From Dyella sp. S184 (GTDB taxonomy: Bacteria > Pseudomonadota > Gammaproteobacteria > Xanthomonadales > Rhodanobacteraceae), in contig NZ_LMUE01000002.1 in NCBI RefSeq assembly GCF_009766065.1, positions 556,514 through 620,513 on the forward strand: a DNA stretch of 64,000 nt, written 5' to 3'. The notes under the pieces were generated by a model. It made no database searches and was not told the DNA's origin. It saw nothing but the letters and a program-made list of their open reading frames with translations. A program made the position numbers and the translations under genes. How positions within the stretch are numbered: the stretch's first letter is position 1; every line of letters begins with the position of its first letter. Of this stretch, positions 47,336 to 56,399 are shown piece by piece.

Positions 47336-48532
47336 TCAGCCAGTCGCGGAGATGGCCGTCGCGTCGCTGCGTGCCGGCGTTATCAGCCGCCCGCGCAACC
47401 AGCGCTCGCACGGCACCGATAGCCAGCGCTCCACCGCCGCACCCAGCAGCCAGCACAGTGGCAACGTCAGCAGATACCACAGAAAGCCATACCGGTACTC
47501 CGCACCGCTGAGCCTGAACAGCCACACCACCGGCGTCACCACAAACATGTGCGTGAGATAGATCTCATAGCTGAGCCGTCCCCACGATCGCAGCCAGTCC
47601 AGCGCCCGCCATGGATGCCAGTCTCCGCGGCGCCGACGTTGCTCGCAGGCCAGCAACAGACACAGCGCAGAGAGCGCCAACAGCAGCATGTAGCCGTCGC
47701 GCAGCAGGTGCCACATCACCGCGCCGTCGATCGTCGCCGCCACCAGACCGATTGCACCAAGCCACCCCAGCAAGATGATCGTGCGTGATGCCAGCGTGCG
47801 CGTGCGCGATGCCAGCAACGCACCAAGCACGCCGATCGCAATCGCCGACATGCCAGGCAGATAGGCCTTTTCCTGCCAGATCTCGTTGCCGCGCAAGGCG
47901 GCGTGCGTCCATGGCATCGACAGCGCGAGCAAGGCCAGCAGAGGTATCAACACCCAGCGCCGGCGCGTCAGCAGACAAACCAGCGGAAAGCCGATGTAGA
48001 ACACTTCCTCGATCGATAGCGACCACAGCACGTCCCAGTTGCCTGGCAGGTAGCCGGTATGCCCTTCATACCAGTTCAGATGCAGACCGATGACAGCCCA
48101 GATGGCACCTGGCAAAGATTGGCCGGGGCGACTGATCGTGTAATCCGGTACTCCCAGCAGATGCAATACGGCGAGTACGGCAACCAGCACCAGCAGGCAG
48201 GGCACGATGCGGGCGAAGCGACGCGCATAGAACGCACGCAAGTCGATCCGCTCCAGTCCACCCCAGCGTTGCAGCGCATTGCCGGCAATCAGGAAACCGG
48301 AGATGACGAAGAACACGAAAACGGCCTCGTAGCCGTTGTAGTTCAGCCGGCTCAGAAACCACGTCGGCAGAACATCGGCCAGCGCGGTCTTCTTCAGCGG
48401 AATGCGCAGGCCGAGATGATTGAGGATGACGAAGAGAATGGACAGGCCACGCAGCAGGTCGATGCCGGGATTGCGAGGCGCCAGGCCAGCCGTTCCGGCG
48501 TCCGTTCCAGTCATAGCCGTCATCCGCCCCAT
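47336..48532 (-). CDS. Acyltransferase 3 family membrane protein (OafA/YrhL-like)
   Basis: A 398-residue inner-membrane acyltransferase with about ten helices. The family signature is NPGIDLLRGLSILFVILNHLG at the start, with FVFFVISGFLIAG, RRFARIVPCL and SLSIEEVFYIGFPLV. Such enzymes add acetyl or other acyl groups to surface sugars or peptidoglycan. Starts at 48532, 48523 or 48514 are possible. It is divergent from uppP and has no sugar-synthesis neighbours to reveal its substrate. Confidence 0.88.
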   Translation of the reverse strand: MGRMTAMTGTDAGTAGLAPRNPGIDLLRGLSILFVILNHLGLRIPLKKTALADVLPTWFLSRLNYNGYEAVFVFFVISGFLIAGNALQRWGGLERIDLRAFYARRFARIVPCLLVLVAVLAVLHLLGVPDYTISRPGQSLPGAIWAVIGLHLNWYEGHTGYLPGNWDVLWSLSIEEVFYIGFPLVCLLTRRRWVLIPLLALLALSMPWTHAALRGNEIWQEKAYLPGMSAIAIGVLGALLASRTRTLASRTIILLGWLGAIGLVAATIDGAVMWHLLRDGYMLLLALSALCLLLACEQRRRRGDWHPWRALDWLRSWGRLSYEIYLTHMFVVTPVVWLFRLSGAEYRYGFLWYLLTLPLCWLLGAAVERWLSVPCERWLRGRLITPARSDATAISATG

Positions 48533-48664
48533 GTAATCACCATCCCTCGCCGTGAATCGCGATAATGGTTGGAGTGCCGCGTGCCAGGCAAGCGGCTTGG
48601 CAACGTAATGGTGCGGTCAGCACGGCACCGTCATACTTGTTTCCCCCTACGAAAGGATCGACGC

Positions 48665-49495
48665 GTGAGCCTTTGGTTTTTGATCTTCCTGAGCGTGCTG
48701 CAGGGTGTCACCGAACTCTTTCCGGTCAGCAGCCTCGGCCATACCCTGCTGGTTCCCGCCTTGTTCGGCATGCATATCGACAAGCATGCGCCGCAACTGC
48801 TGCCGTTCCTCGTCGCACTGCATTTGGGGACCGCCCTCGCGCTGCTGTGGTATTTCCGCACGCGCTGGGTTGCGTTGATCCGTGGTTTCTTCGGCTCACT
48901 CAGCGGGCGCCGCAACGATGATGGCCACATGATGTGGGCGCTCCTCATCGGCACGATTCCGGCAGGCCTGGTCGGCCTGCTGCTGGAGAAACGACTCGAG
49001 CGCCTGTTCCATGACCTGCGCATCGTTGCGATCGCGCTGATCGTCAATGGCGTACTGCTGTGGCTCGGCGACCGGTTGCAGCGCTCGCGTGTCCATCGCG
49101 CCCCGGAAAAGCTCACCTTCCGACAGGCGTTCCTGGTCGGACTGGCGCAGATCGGCGCATTGATTCCAGGCTTTTCGCGTAGCGGTCTGACCATGATTGC
49201 AGGCAATGCCGCCGGGCTCACGACAGAAAAGGCCGCCGAATTTTCGTTCCTGCTCGGTACGCCGATCATCCTCGCTGCCGGCCTGCTCGAGGTGCCCAAG
49301 CTCTTCCATGCTCCGGACCAGCTCGCCGACGCACTCCTGGGTGGCGTGCTGACGATGATCGCCGCATGGCTGAGCATCCGTTTCCTGATGCACTACTTCG
49401 AAGGGTGTGGCCGGCTGGCGTCGTTCGGGGTCTACTGTGTTGTCGCGGGCGCAGCCTTTCTCGGCTGGTTCATGCTGCATCCACAGCCGGTTTGA
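48665..49495 (+). CDS. uppP: Undecaprenyl-diphosphatase UppP (BacA family)
   Basis: Recycles the lipid carrier for peptidoglycan and O-antigen synthesis. It has 276 residues and about eight helices. The start is GTG 48665 with AAAGGA upstream; the frame extends to 48569 without support. The catalytic motifs are [15 protein letters not shown] near the N-terminus and [13 protein letters not shown] in the second half. BacA-type enzymes also give basal bacitracin resistance. Confidence 0.93.
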   Translation: MSLWFLIFLSVLQGVTELFPVSSLGHTLLVPALFGMHIDKHAPQLLPFLVALHLGTALALLWYFRTRWVALIRGFFGSLSGRRNDDGHMMWALLIGTIPAGLVGLLLEKRLERLFHDLRIVAIALIVNGVLLWLGDRLQRSRVHRAPEKLTFRQAFLVGLAQIGALIPGFSRSGLTMIAGNAAGLTTEKAAEFSFLLGTPIILAAGLLEVPKLFHAPDQLADALLGGVLTMIAAWLSIRFLMHYFEGCGRLASFGVYCVVAGAAFLGWFMLHPQPV

Positions 49496-49519
49496 GTGTG
49501 GCCAGCGCTCAGAGCGGCA

Positions 49520-50059
49520 TCATTCATCCGCACCTATGTCCTGCCCCGGAAACAGCACCTCGGTGTAGCCGAACTTGCTGAAGTCGGTAATGCGCGTGGG
49601 ATAGAGCCGGCCGATCAGGTGATCGCATTCATGCTGTACCACGCGGGCATGGAAGCCCTCGGCCGTGCGATCGATACGCGCACCATGCGGGTCGACGCCC
49701 TCGTAGCGGATCAGCGAGTAGCGGCTCACCGCACCGCGCAGGCCAGGTACCGAGAGGCAGCCCTCCCAGCCTTCCTCCATGTCCTGCGACAGTGGCGTGA
49801 TCACCGGGTTGAGCAGGATCGTGCGCGGCACCGCAGGTGCATCGGGGTAACGCTCGTTGCTGTCGAAGCCGAAGATCACCAGCTGCAGGTCGATGCCGAT
49901 CTGCGGTGCGGCGAGGCCGACGCCATCGGCGGCGTGCATGGTGTCGAACATGTCCGCGATCAGCGCGTCGAGTTCCATGCTACCCAGCATCGCGTCAGGT
50001 ACCGGTGGGGCAATGCGCAGCAGGCGCGGGTCGCCCATTTTCAGGATGTCGCGGATCAT
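49520..50059 (-). CDS. def: Peptide deformylase
   Basis: Removes the formyl group from new proteins. It has 179 residues from ATG 50059 with GAGG upstream. All three motifs are present: GVGLAAPQ at 46-53, EGCLS with Cys101, and HECDH with His143, Glu144 and His147, which bind the metal. It is not next to fmt, the usual partner, so it is probably an additional or relocated copy. It is convergent with uppP. Confidence 0.94.
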   Translation of the reverse strand: MIRDILKMGDPRLLRIAPPVPDAMLGSMELDALIADMFDTMHAADGVGLAAPQIGIDLQLVIFGFDSNERYPDAPAVPRTILLNPVITPLSQDMEEGWEGCLSVPGLRGAVSRYSLIRYEGVDPHGARIDRTAEGFHARVVQHECDHLIGRLYPTRITDFSKFGYTEVLFPGQDIGADE

Positions 50060-50185
50060 GCAAACCTCACAATCAGATAGCGTCCACCCACTGATTGTGG
50101 CTTTCGCAGCGTGAATACAAGCCCATGCATGCATTCCCATCGCTCCGGCATGGGCGGAATGATGGGAATGGCAACGATCCGGCGA

Positions 50186-50459
50186 TCAGCCGCCGAACAC
50201 TTTCTTCAGCAGATCGTTGCTGCGCGGGGGGATTGTGGCGGATCGACTGCTCCTCTTCACCGATCATGGTGAACAGGCCATCCAGCGTCTTGCCGGTCAC
50301 GTAGTTGTCCAGATCGATCGGGCTGCCGCCGCTACTCGACTTGTGCCCACCACCGAGTGTACCCAGTGCGCTCAACTGTCCACCACCAGCGGCCATCACC
50401 GGTAACGTGACAACAACGAGGATGAGGCCAAGCAGGCCGTGACGAACGGCAACACGCAC
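50186..50459 (-). pseudogene. Broken DUF4197-family gene (internal deletion plus frameshift)
   Basis: From a GTG at 50459 (AGGAG upstream) the frame encodes a signal peptide (LLGLILVVVTLPVMA) and a Gly/Ser-rich start, then jumps to the family's C-terminal end DLDNYVTGKTLDGLFTMIGEEE. The central 150 or so residues usual for DUF4197 are missing. A run of six G (plus strand 50226-50231) then shifts the frame; one base fewer restores the expected tail NDLLKKVFGG and the stop at 50186. Two lesions make this a pseudogene. Confidence 0.7.
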
Positions 50460-50586
50460 GACGAACTCCTGTATGCCGATGGTTACCCGAGTGTACGCGG
50501 GCAACATGCCGCCAGCATGTCCCCAGGCCAGCGGCTGGTACCGCAGCCCCGCTGGCTTTGCTACACGATGCGGGTCAACCGTCGGG

Positions 50587-51168
50587 CTAACCGGCGGCAG
50601 TCGGCGCCCCGATCGGCAACACCGTGCGCTTGTGCGCCTCGTTGATGACTTCCGCTGCAGACAGGTAGAACGCCAGTACCGCAGTAATCAGGCCACCGTA
50701 GCCACCGGCGACATGCAGCGCGCTCATGCCGGTCCATTCGCCGGCCGCCAGCAGGAAGAAGGTGATCCACAGAGCCAGGAACACAAGCTGCAGGGCTCGC
50801 GCGGCGGGAAATGTGGCCACCCACATGTAGAGCGTGAATACGCCCCACATGAAGAGGTACCAGCCAACGAAGGCGCCCGGAACCTTGTCGTGCAAAAACA
50901 GCACGAACAACGCAAACGACCACCAGAACGCGCCGTAGCTGAGGAAGGCGGTGGAACCAAAGGTATTGCCGCGTGGCAGCTCCATCACTCCGGCAATCAT
51001 CTGCACCGTGCCGCCATAGGCCAGCGCGACGGCCAGCACCATGTTCATGGCATCGCCGGTGAACCAGCCAGCGTTGATCATGCTGAGCAGCCATGTGGTC
51101 AGCGCGAAGCCGGCCAGGCCCAGCGGCGCCGGATTGGCGAATGTCGGTTGCGTGCCTGTATTGCTCAT
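50587..51168 (-). CDS. satP: Acetate/succinate transporter SatP (YaaH/GPR1 family)
   Basis: Six-helix inner-membrane carrier of 193 residues for acetate uptake. ATG 51168 has GGGAGA upstream. The family motif NPAPLGLAGFALTT is at the start, followed by FGSTAFLSYGAFWWSFA. It lies 67 bases after the porin gene and divergent from acs, so the porin, this carrier and acetyl-CoA synthetase form an uptake-and-activation set. Confidence 0.92.
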   Translation of the reverse strand: MSNTGTQPTFANPAPLGLAGFALTTWLLSMINAGWFTGDAMNMVLAVALAYGGTVQMIAGVMELPRGNTFGSTAFLSYGAFWWSFALFVLFLHDKVPGAFVGWYLFMWGVFTLYMWVATFPAARALQLVFLALWITFFLLAAGEWTGMSALHVAGGYGGLITAVLAFYLSAAEVINEAHKRTVLPIGAPTAAG

Positions 51169-51235
51169 GCGTCGTCTCCCCAGTGGATGGATCAGAACAA
51201 GCACCTGGCCATTAGCCAGGCGCTTGCCGTCGAAC

Positions 51236-52660
51236 TCAGAAGTGATACAGCGCGCTGACGCTGACCTGGTTGCCTTCGGTCATGATGCGGTTGTTGCCAT
51301 TGGTCGTGGAATCGAGCTTGCCGTACAGCCACTCCACACCGAGCTCGTAGGCGCCGCTGGCGTAGTCCACATTCACCGCCGTCTGGCGGTTCTCGAGCAG
51401 GCCGGTCGCGCCGTTACCCATCCAGCGGATCACGTCGCTCGTGTTGGGCTTGCTCATGCCGTAGAACGCGTTGGCGCTCCAATTCGGCGTGAAGTTGTAG
51501 CCCGCCTGCACATAGCCGCCGGTGTCCTTGATGTCACCGAACTGCGACAGGTCGCCAAAGATCTCGCCAAGGCCCCTGCCCGAATAGGCCGAGGCCCTGA
51601 ACACCCAGGGGCCGGGCTTCCAGCTGCCGCCGACCTCGTAACCCACGCTCTTCACCTGGGACTGGATCGGTGCCGCCGCGGTATTGCCCACGCCGCGCAG
51701 GTCGACCTGGCTGTAATGCGCCACGGCATAGGCGAGCCAATTCTTGTCCTGCACGTGCAGCCGCGCCTCGATCTGCGGGCGGAAACCGACGTTGCCGGCC
51801 GTCAGGTAATTGGTGTTGTTCACGGCACCATCCGGGCCGTTCCACGAACCCTCGAATGCGCCCAGGTCCAGCCGCCAGATCGGGCCCGACGAACCGTGGT
51901 TGAGCTCCTGCATCCAGATCACGCCAGGGAAGCGCCAGCCGACCACGCCAGTGCCGTAGCCCAGCGGGAACGCGATATGCGCAAGCGATGGCGCCAGATT
52001 GTCCAGCGGGAACATCAGATCCCACTGCTGGCCGACCTGTACCGTGCTGCCGGTTTCGGGATTGCTGAAATCCATGTAGGCCTGGCGCAGGCGCGGTATC
52101 GGTTGCTGCTGGCTATAGGCACCGGTGCCGTTATTGCCGCCGAAGAAATCCATCTCGATGCGGCCGCCGCCGACCCAGTCGCCGGCGAACTTGGCGCCGC
52201 TGAAATCAAGCCAGAAGCGCGTGTTGCGCACATCGACGCCGCTGAGCGAACCGTTGGCACCACCTGCCGCCGGATATTCGGCATTCTGGCCGTTGCCGTA
52301 GGTGAAGCTCTTGCTCTGGCTGAAGGCGGTGGCATCGATGAATCCGTGCAAGGCCACCGATATGCCGGGTGCGCTGGTGAAGGTCGGGGCAGCTTGCGTG
52401 GCTGCAGGCGCGGCCGCCACATTCTGCGCAGACGCGGCCGGGGCTGCTGCCGGCTGCGCGGACGCGGCTTTCTGTGCCTGGATCATGCCCTTGAGCTCGG
52501 CCACTTCCTGTTCCAGCTGATCCACGCGCTGTTCGAGCTGCTGCTGGCTCTCGCCGGCGCTGGTCGTTGTCTGCGCCTGCGCCGCCAGCGGCAAACCCAG
52601 GGCACACGCTATGCTGAGCGCGAGCAGTTTGCCGCAGCGTCGGTTGCTTGACGTAGTCAT
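51236..52660 (-). CDS. Outer-membrane porin with N-terminal coiled coil
   Basis: A 474-residue protein with signal peptide (cut after AQA, about residue 29), then a coiled coil (ESQQQLEQRVDQLEQEVAELKGMI), an Ala/Pro-rich linker and a beta-barrel that ends in SALYHF with the terminal aromatic typical of outer-membrane proteins. The coiled coil recalls porins that anchor to or span the periplasm. It shares a promoter region with acs and precedes satP, so it likely admits acetate or small acids. Confidence 0.88.
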   Translation of the reverse strand: MTTSSNRRCGKLLALSIACALGLPLAAQAQTTTSAGESQQQLEQRVDQLEQEVAELKGMIQAQKAASAQPAAAPAASAQNVAAAPAATQAAPTFTSAPGISVALHGFIDATAFSQSKSFTYGNGQNAEYPAAGGANGSLSGVDVRNTRFWLDFSGAKFAGDWVGGGRIEMDFFGGNNGTGAYSQQQPIPRLRQAYMDFSNPETGSTVQVGQQWDLMFPLDNLAPSLAHIAFPLGYGTGVVGWRFPGVIWMQELNHGSSGPIWRLDLGAFEGSWNGPDGAVNNTNYLTAGNVGFRPQIEARLHVQDKNWLAYAVAHYSQVDLRGVGNTAAAPIQSQVKSVGYEVGGSWKPGPWVFRASAYSGRGLGEIFGDLSQFGDIKDTGGYVQAGYNFTPNWSANAFYGMSKPNTSDVIRWMGNGATGLLENRQTAVNVDYASGAYELGVEWLYGKLDSTTNGNNRIMTEGNQVSVSALYHF

Positions 52661-52722
52661 GTCTGCCTCTCCCCAGGGTCAATGATCGACTGGAGCATGG
52701 CCATGCCGCGTGGCGGCGCCTA

Positions 52723-52747
52723 TTGGCCAATGGTCGAAACTCGACCA
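52723..52747. promoter_or_regulatory. Candidate CrbR operator between porin-satP and acs
   Basis: TTGGCCAA (52723-52730) abuts the inverted repeat TGGTCGA-aac-TCGACCA (52731-52747). The 12-mer TTCGACCATTGG on the minus strand (52727-52738) recurs with one mismatch upstream of cstA. The location between two divergent acetate-use operons fits a shared activator, most likely CrbR. Confidence 0.4.
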
Positions 52748-52856
52748 AAGTCGAAGCAGGCTCCGTCAGGCAACCGCTTACACTCAAATATCTGATACCA
52801 GCGTACCCGCGCGCGGCGACCCGCTTCGCATCACTGACTTCCGCAGGAGACATGCA

Positions 52857-54797
52857 ATGTCCAAGCTCTACCCGGTCAACCCCGCGTTCGCCGCCAAGGC
52901 ACGCCTCCGCAAGGCCGACTACGAGCGCCTGTATGCCGAATCGGTGCAGGACCCGGACGACTTCTGGGGTCGCGTCGGCCAGCGGCTGGACTGGCTCAAG
53001 GCACCGACGAAGATCAAGGACGTCTCGTTCGATCCAAAGAATTTGCATATTCGCTGGTACGAGGACGGCCAGCTCAACGTGTCAGCGAACTGCCTCGACC
53101 GCCACCTCGCCGAACGTGGCGACAAGACCGCGATCATCTTCGAGGGCGACGATCCGAACGACTCGCGCCGCATCAGCTATCGCGAACTGCATGCGGAAGT
53201 GTGCAAGTTCGCCAACACGCTCAGGCACCTCGGCGTGGCCAAGGGCGACCGCGTGGCGATCTACCTGCCGATGATTCCCGAGGCAGCGGTGGCGATGCTG
53301 GCCTGCGCACGCATCGGTGCTGTGCATTCGGTGGTGTTCGGCGGCTTCTCGCCCGATTCGCTGGCCGGGCGCATCGCCGATTCGGCCTGCAAGCTGGTGG
53401 TGACCGCCGACGAAGGCGTGCGCGGCGGCAAGCGCATCGCGCTGAAGGCGAACGTGGACGCGGCGCTGGAACGCCCCGGCACCAACAGCGTGGAAACCGT
53501 GGTGGTGGTACGTCGCACCGGCGCCGCGGTGCCGATGCAGTCCCCGCGCGACCGTTACTGGCATCACCTGATGGACGGCCAGTCGGCCGACTGCCCGGCC
53601 GAGCCGATGGAGGCGGAGCACCCGTTGTTCATCCTGTATACCTCCGGCTCCACCGGCAAGCCGAAGGGCGTACTGCACACCTCGGGCGGTTATCTGGTCT
53701 ACGCCAGCTATACGCACGAGCTGGTGTTCGACCTGCGCGAGGACGATGTCTACTGGTGTACTGCCGACGTGGGCTGGGTCACCGGCCACAGCTACGTGGT
53801 GTACGGCCCACTGGCGAACGGCGCCACCACCGTGATGTTCGATGGCGTACCGAACTACCCGGATTACAGCCGCTTCTGGCAGGTGGTGGACAAGCACAAG
53901 GTAAGCCTGTTCTACACCGCGCCCACCGCGATCCGCGCGCTGATGCGTGAGGGCGAGGCGCCGGTAAAGAAGACCTCGCGCGCGTCGCTGCGTCTGCTCG
54001 GCTCGGTCGGCGAGCCGATCAACCCGGAAGCATGGGAGTGGTATTACCGCGTGATCGGCGACGAGCGCTGCCCGATTGTCGATACGTGGTGGCAGACCGA
54101 GACCGGTGGCATCCTGATCACGCCGCTGGCCGGCGCGATCGACACCAAGCCCGGCTCCGCCACGTTGCCGTTCTTCGGCGTCAAGCCCGCGATCGTCGAT
54201 GCGAACGGCGAGGTGCTGCAGGGCGCCGCCGAGGGCAACCTGCTGATCACCGATTCCTGGCCGGGCCAGATGCGCACGGTGTATGGCGATCACCAGCGCT
54301 TCATCGAGACCTATTTCAGCGCCTATCCGGGCAACTACTTCACCGGCGATGGTGCACGTCGCGATGAGGATGGCTATTACTGGATCACCGGCCGCGTCGA
54401 TGACGTGATCAACGTCAGCGGCCATCGCCTCGGCACGGCCGAAGTGGAGAGCGCACTGGTGTCGCATCCGAAGGTGGCCGAGGCGGCGGTGGTCGGTGCT
54501 CCGCATGACATCAAGGGCCAGGGCATCTACGCATTCGTCACCCTGATTGCCGGCGAACAAGGCAGCGACGAATTGCGCAAGGAACTGATCGCCTGGGTGC
54601 GCAAGGAAATCGGTCCGATCGCCTCACCGGATTATCTGCAGTGGGCACCCGGCCTGCCGAAGACGCGTTCCGGAAAAATCATGCGCCGTATCCTGCGCAA
54701 GATCGGCGAGAACCTGCCCGACCAGCTTGGCGACATCTCCACACTGGCTGACCCGGGGGTGGTGAAGAGTCTGGTCGACGAGCGACTGATCAAGTAA
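52857..54797 (+). CDS. acs: Acetyl-CoA synthetase
   Basis: Activates acetate to acetyl-CoA through acetyl-AMP. It has 646 residues from ATG 52857, with AGGAG upstream. Motifs: [13 protein letters not shown] (AMP binding), [43 protein letters not shown], and the catalytic, acetylation-prone Lys607 in TRSGKIMRR. It is divergent from the porin-satP pair and upstream of crbR, its probable regulator. A strong hairpin (54808-54848) follows. Confidence 0.97.
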   Translation: MSKLYPVNPAFAAKARLRKADYERLYAESVQDPDDFWGRVGQRLDWLKAPTKIKDVSFDPKNLHIRWYEDGQLNVSANCLDRHLAERGDKTAIIFEGDDPNDSRRISYRELHAEVCKFANTLRHLGVAKGDRVAIYLPMIPEAAVAMLACARIGAVHSVVFGGFSPDSLAGRIADSACKLVVTADEGVRGGKRIALKANVDAALERPGTNSVETVVVVRRTGAAVPMQSPRDRYWHHLMDGQSADCPAEPMEAEHPLFILYTSGSTGKPKGVLHTSGGYLVYASYTHELVFDLREDDVYWCTADVGWVTGHSYVVYGPLANGATTVMFDGVPNYPDYSRFWQVVDKHKVSLFYTAPTAIRALMREGEAPVKKTSRASLRLLGSVGEPINPEAWEWYYRVIGDERCPIVDTWWQTETGGILITPLAGAIDTKPGSATLPFFGVKPAIVDANGEVLQGAAEGNLLITDSWPGQMRTVYGDHQRFIETYFSAYPGNYFTGDGARRDEDGYYWITGRVDDVINVSGHRLGTAEVESALVSHPKVAEAAVVGAPHDIKGQGIYAFVTLIAGEQGSDELRKELIAWVRKEIGPIASPDYLQWAPGLPKTRSGKIMRRILRKIGENLPDQLGDISTLADPGVVKSLVDERLIK

Positions 54798-54807
54798 CGC
54801 AGCCCTG

Positions 54808-54848
54808 CCAGTCCTGCTTGCAGCCCCTTCCTCTGCAGGCAGGACTGG
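54808..54848 (+). terminator. Strong hairpin after acs
   Basis: CCAGTCCTGCTTGCAG (54808-54823) pairs along 16 positions with CTGCAGGCAGGACTGG (54833-54848), one of them a U-G pair, around a 9-base loop. It starts 11 bases after the acs stop. There is no run of T after it, so it may be a partial terminator or an mRNA-stability element. Confidence 0.5.
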
Positions 54849-54870
54849 ATCAGGGTTGCACCTGGTCTTG

Positions 54871-54915
54871 CTTGATGTAACAAGGCTCGATGTAGCAAGG
54901 CTCGATGTAGCATGG
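54871..54915 (+). repeat. Three tandem 15-bp repeats running into the crbR start
   Basis: CTTGATGTAACAAGG, CTCGATGTAGCAAGG and CTCGATGTAGCATGG follow one another without gaps. The third contains the ATG at 54912, one of the two possible crbR starts, and the AAGG of the unit may serve as its ribosome-binding site. Copy-number change would alter the leader by 15 bases at a time. Confidence 0.8.
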
Positions 54916-54923
54916 ATGTCCTG

Positions 54924-55607
54924 ATGTCCGATGTACTGATCGCCGATGACCACCCGCTGTTCCGCGATGCCCTGCAGCGCGCGGTACTCAACGCGATGCC
55001 GTCGGCGAAGGTGCACAGTGCGGACAGCGTGTTTAGCTTGCTGACGTTGATCGAGCAGTATCCCGACGCCGACCTGCTGCTGCTCGACCTGCACATGCCC
55101 GGCGCGCGCGGCTATTCCGCGCTGGCGCATATCCGCGGCCAGTACCCGGGGCTGCCCACCATCGTCGTCTCCGGTCATGAGGAAGCACGGGTGGCGCGCC
55201 GCGCACTCGCGCACGGCGCCGCGGCCTACATTCCCAAATCCACCCCGGGCGAGGACATCGTGCGCGCGATCCGCGCCGTGCTCGACGGCGACGTGTGGTT
55301 GCCGCACCAACTGCTCGGTGGCAACACCGAACTGAAACCCGACGAAGCCGACGTCGCCGCCCGCATCGCCGCGCTTACCCCGCAGCAGTTCCGCGTACTC
55401 ACCATGCTCGCCGAAGGCCAGCTCAACAAGCAGATCGCCTACGACCTCGGCGTCTCCGAAGCGACAGTCAAAGCACACATGACCGCGATCATGCGCAAGC
55501 TCGGCGTCAACAACCGTACCCAGGTAGCACTCGCTGCCAGCCAGCTCGCGCTGGAACCGGGCAAGATGCAGCCGTTGCCAATGGATGACGAGAGCGTCGA
55601 CAGCTGA
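54924..55607 (+). CDS. crbR: LuxR-type response regulator CrbR
   Basis: A 227-residue response regulator. The receiver domain (1-120) has acidic residues in LIADDHP, phospho-acceptor Asp55 in LLLLDLHMPG and the conserved Lys in AYIPKST. The LuxR helix-turn-helix is at about 150-210 (LTPQQFRVLTMLAEGQLNKQIA, VSEATVKAHMTAIMRKLGV). ATG 54924 fits relatives; ATG 54912 adds four residues. Position after acs and near a CrbS-type kinase identifies it as the acetate-switch regulator. Confidence 0.88.
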   Translation: MSDVLIADDHPLFRDALQRAVLNAMPSAKVHSADSVFSLLTLIEQYPDADLLLLDLHMPGARGYSALAHIRGQYPGLPTIVVSGHEEARVARRALAHGAAAYIPKSTPGEDIVRAIRAVLDGDVWLPHQLLGGNTELKPDEADVAARIAALTPQQFRVLTMLAEGQLNKQIAYDLGVSEATVKAHMTAIMRKLGVNNRTQVALAASQLALEPGKMQPLPMDDESVDS

Positions 55608-55805
55608 GTGCGCTGTTTGCGTTTTGGCGCGATGCCGACCTCGCTGCCGAATGAGGTATCGCGCGCAACATGACGCGCGTCGCACTACTTCGCGCAGGAC
55701 CGATATCTGGTAAGCACAAAATTTCCATGCTTGACGACCTGCGGCCTGAGCCTGAACATCCAATGCTATTCCCGGATTCGGGGTCTTCTAGGTGGCGGGG
55801 ACTTA

Positions 55806-56399
55806 ATGAAAGCTTTCGTTTCCGTGAGTTTTGTACTGCTGTGCGCCTCTGTCTTAGCAGCGCCTGTCGCGAAGTTAGATTCGCTTCTAGTTTATGGCGA
55901 AGGGTTTATGTTTTCGGTCAAGGAGCCTGCTGGTTGGGTAGCAGATACCCAGCATGCAGCTGCTTATCAGGCAAATGTGCTCGTGTATGAAAAATCGAGT
56001 ACTTGGAAACAATCCGATTCGCTTATTCGCGTTCGTATTACGGATAAAGTGGATGAACACGTAGAGAGTGATCTAGCCGCAGACATGGACGGATACAAGA
56101 AAGATTACCCGAACGTTCAATTCAAAAATTTCGTCGCGTCAAATCCAAAATATCGCACCTATCCAAAGTTGTTCTTCGTTCCCAACCAGTTCTATGAGTA
56201 TGTTACGTACGTTAATCCTGGCCCAAGCTCTCCCCTGATGTTTTCAGTGGCCATGAGCACACATACAAACGAGGCAACCAAAGAGCAACTTACAGCTTTC
56301 GACAATGTTGTTTCGTCGCTGATCATGCTTAAAAAACCCCAACAAGGCGCTCCAGCCGAGCGACCGCTTCTAAATCTGGCGGCTGATCTTCGGCGTTAG
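55806..56399 (+). CDS. AT-rich orphan secreted protein
   Basis: A 197-residue protein I do not recognise. ATG 55806 begins a clean signal peptide (MKAFVSVSFVLLCASVLA, cut before APVAKLD). The mature part is soluble and rich in Lys, Tyr, Asn and Phe, unlike the Ala/Arg-rich proteins around it. Two 60-base stretches I counted are 47-48% G+C, against 72% in one counted from crbS. It overlaps the crbS stop by four bases in convergent orientation. Composition suggests recent acquisition. Confidence 0.75.
   Translation: MKAFVSVSFVLLCASVLAAPVAKLDSLLVYGEGFMFSVKEPAGWVADTQHAAAYQANVLVYEKSSTWKQSDSLIRVRITDKVDEHVESDLAADMDGYKKDYPNVQFKNFVASNPKYRTYPKLFFVPNQFYEYVTYVNPGPSSPLMFSVAMSTHTNEATKEQLTAFDNVVSSLIMLKKPQQGAPAERPLLNLAADLRR

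Noticed and set aside
53082-54560. Long minus-strand open frame of 492 codons opposite acs
   Set aside because: It lies wholly within acs on the other strand, its product is His/Arg/Ala-rich without domains, and such frames are common in high-G+C codon-biased DNA. The same holds for frames opposite crbS (56582-58060, 58508-59989) and cstA (60103-61380).
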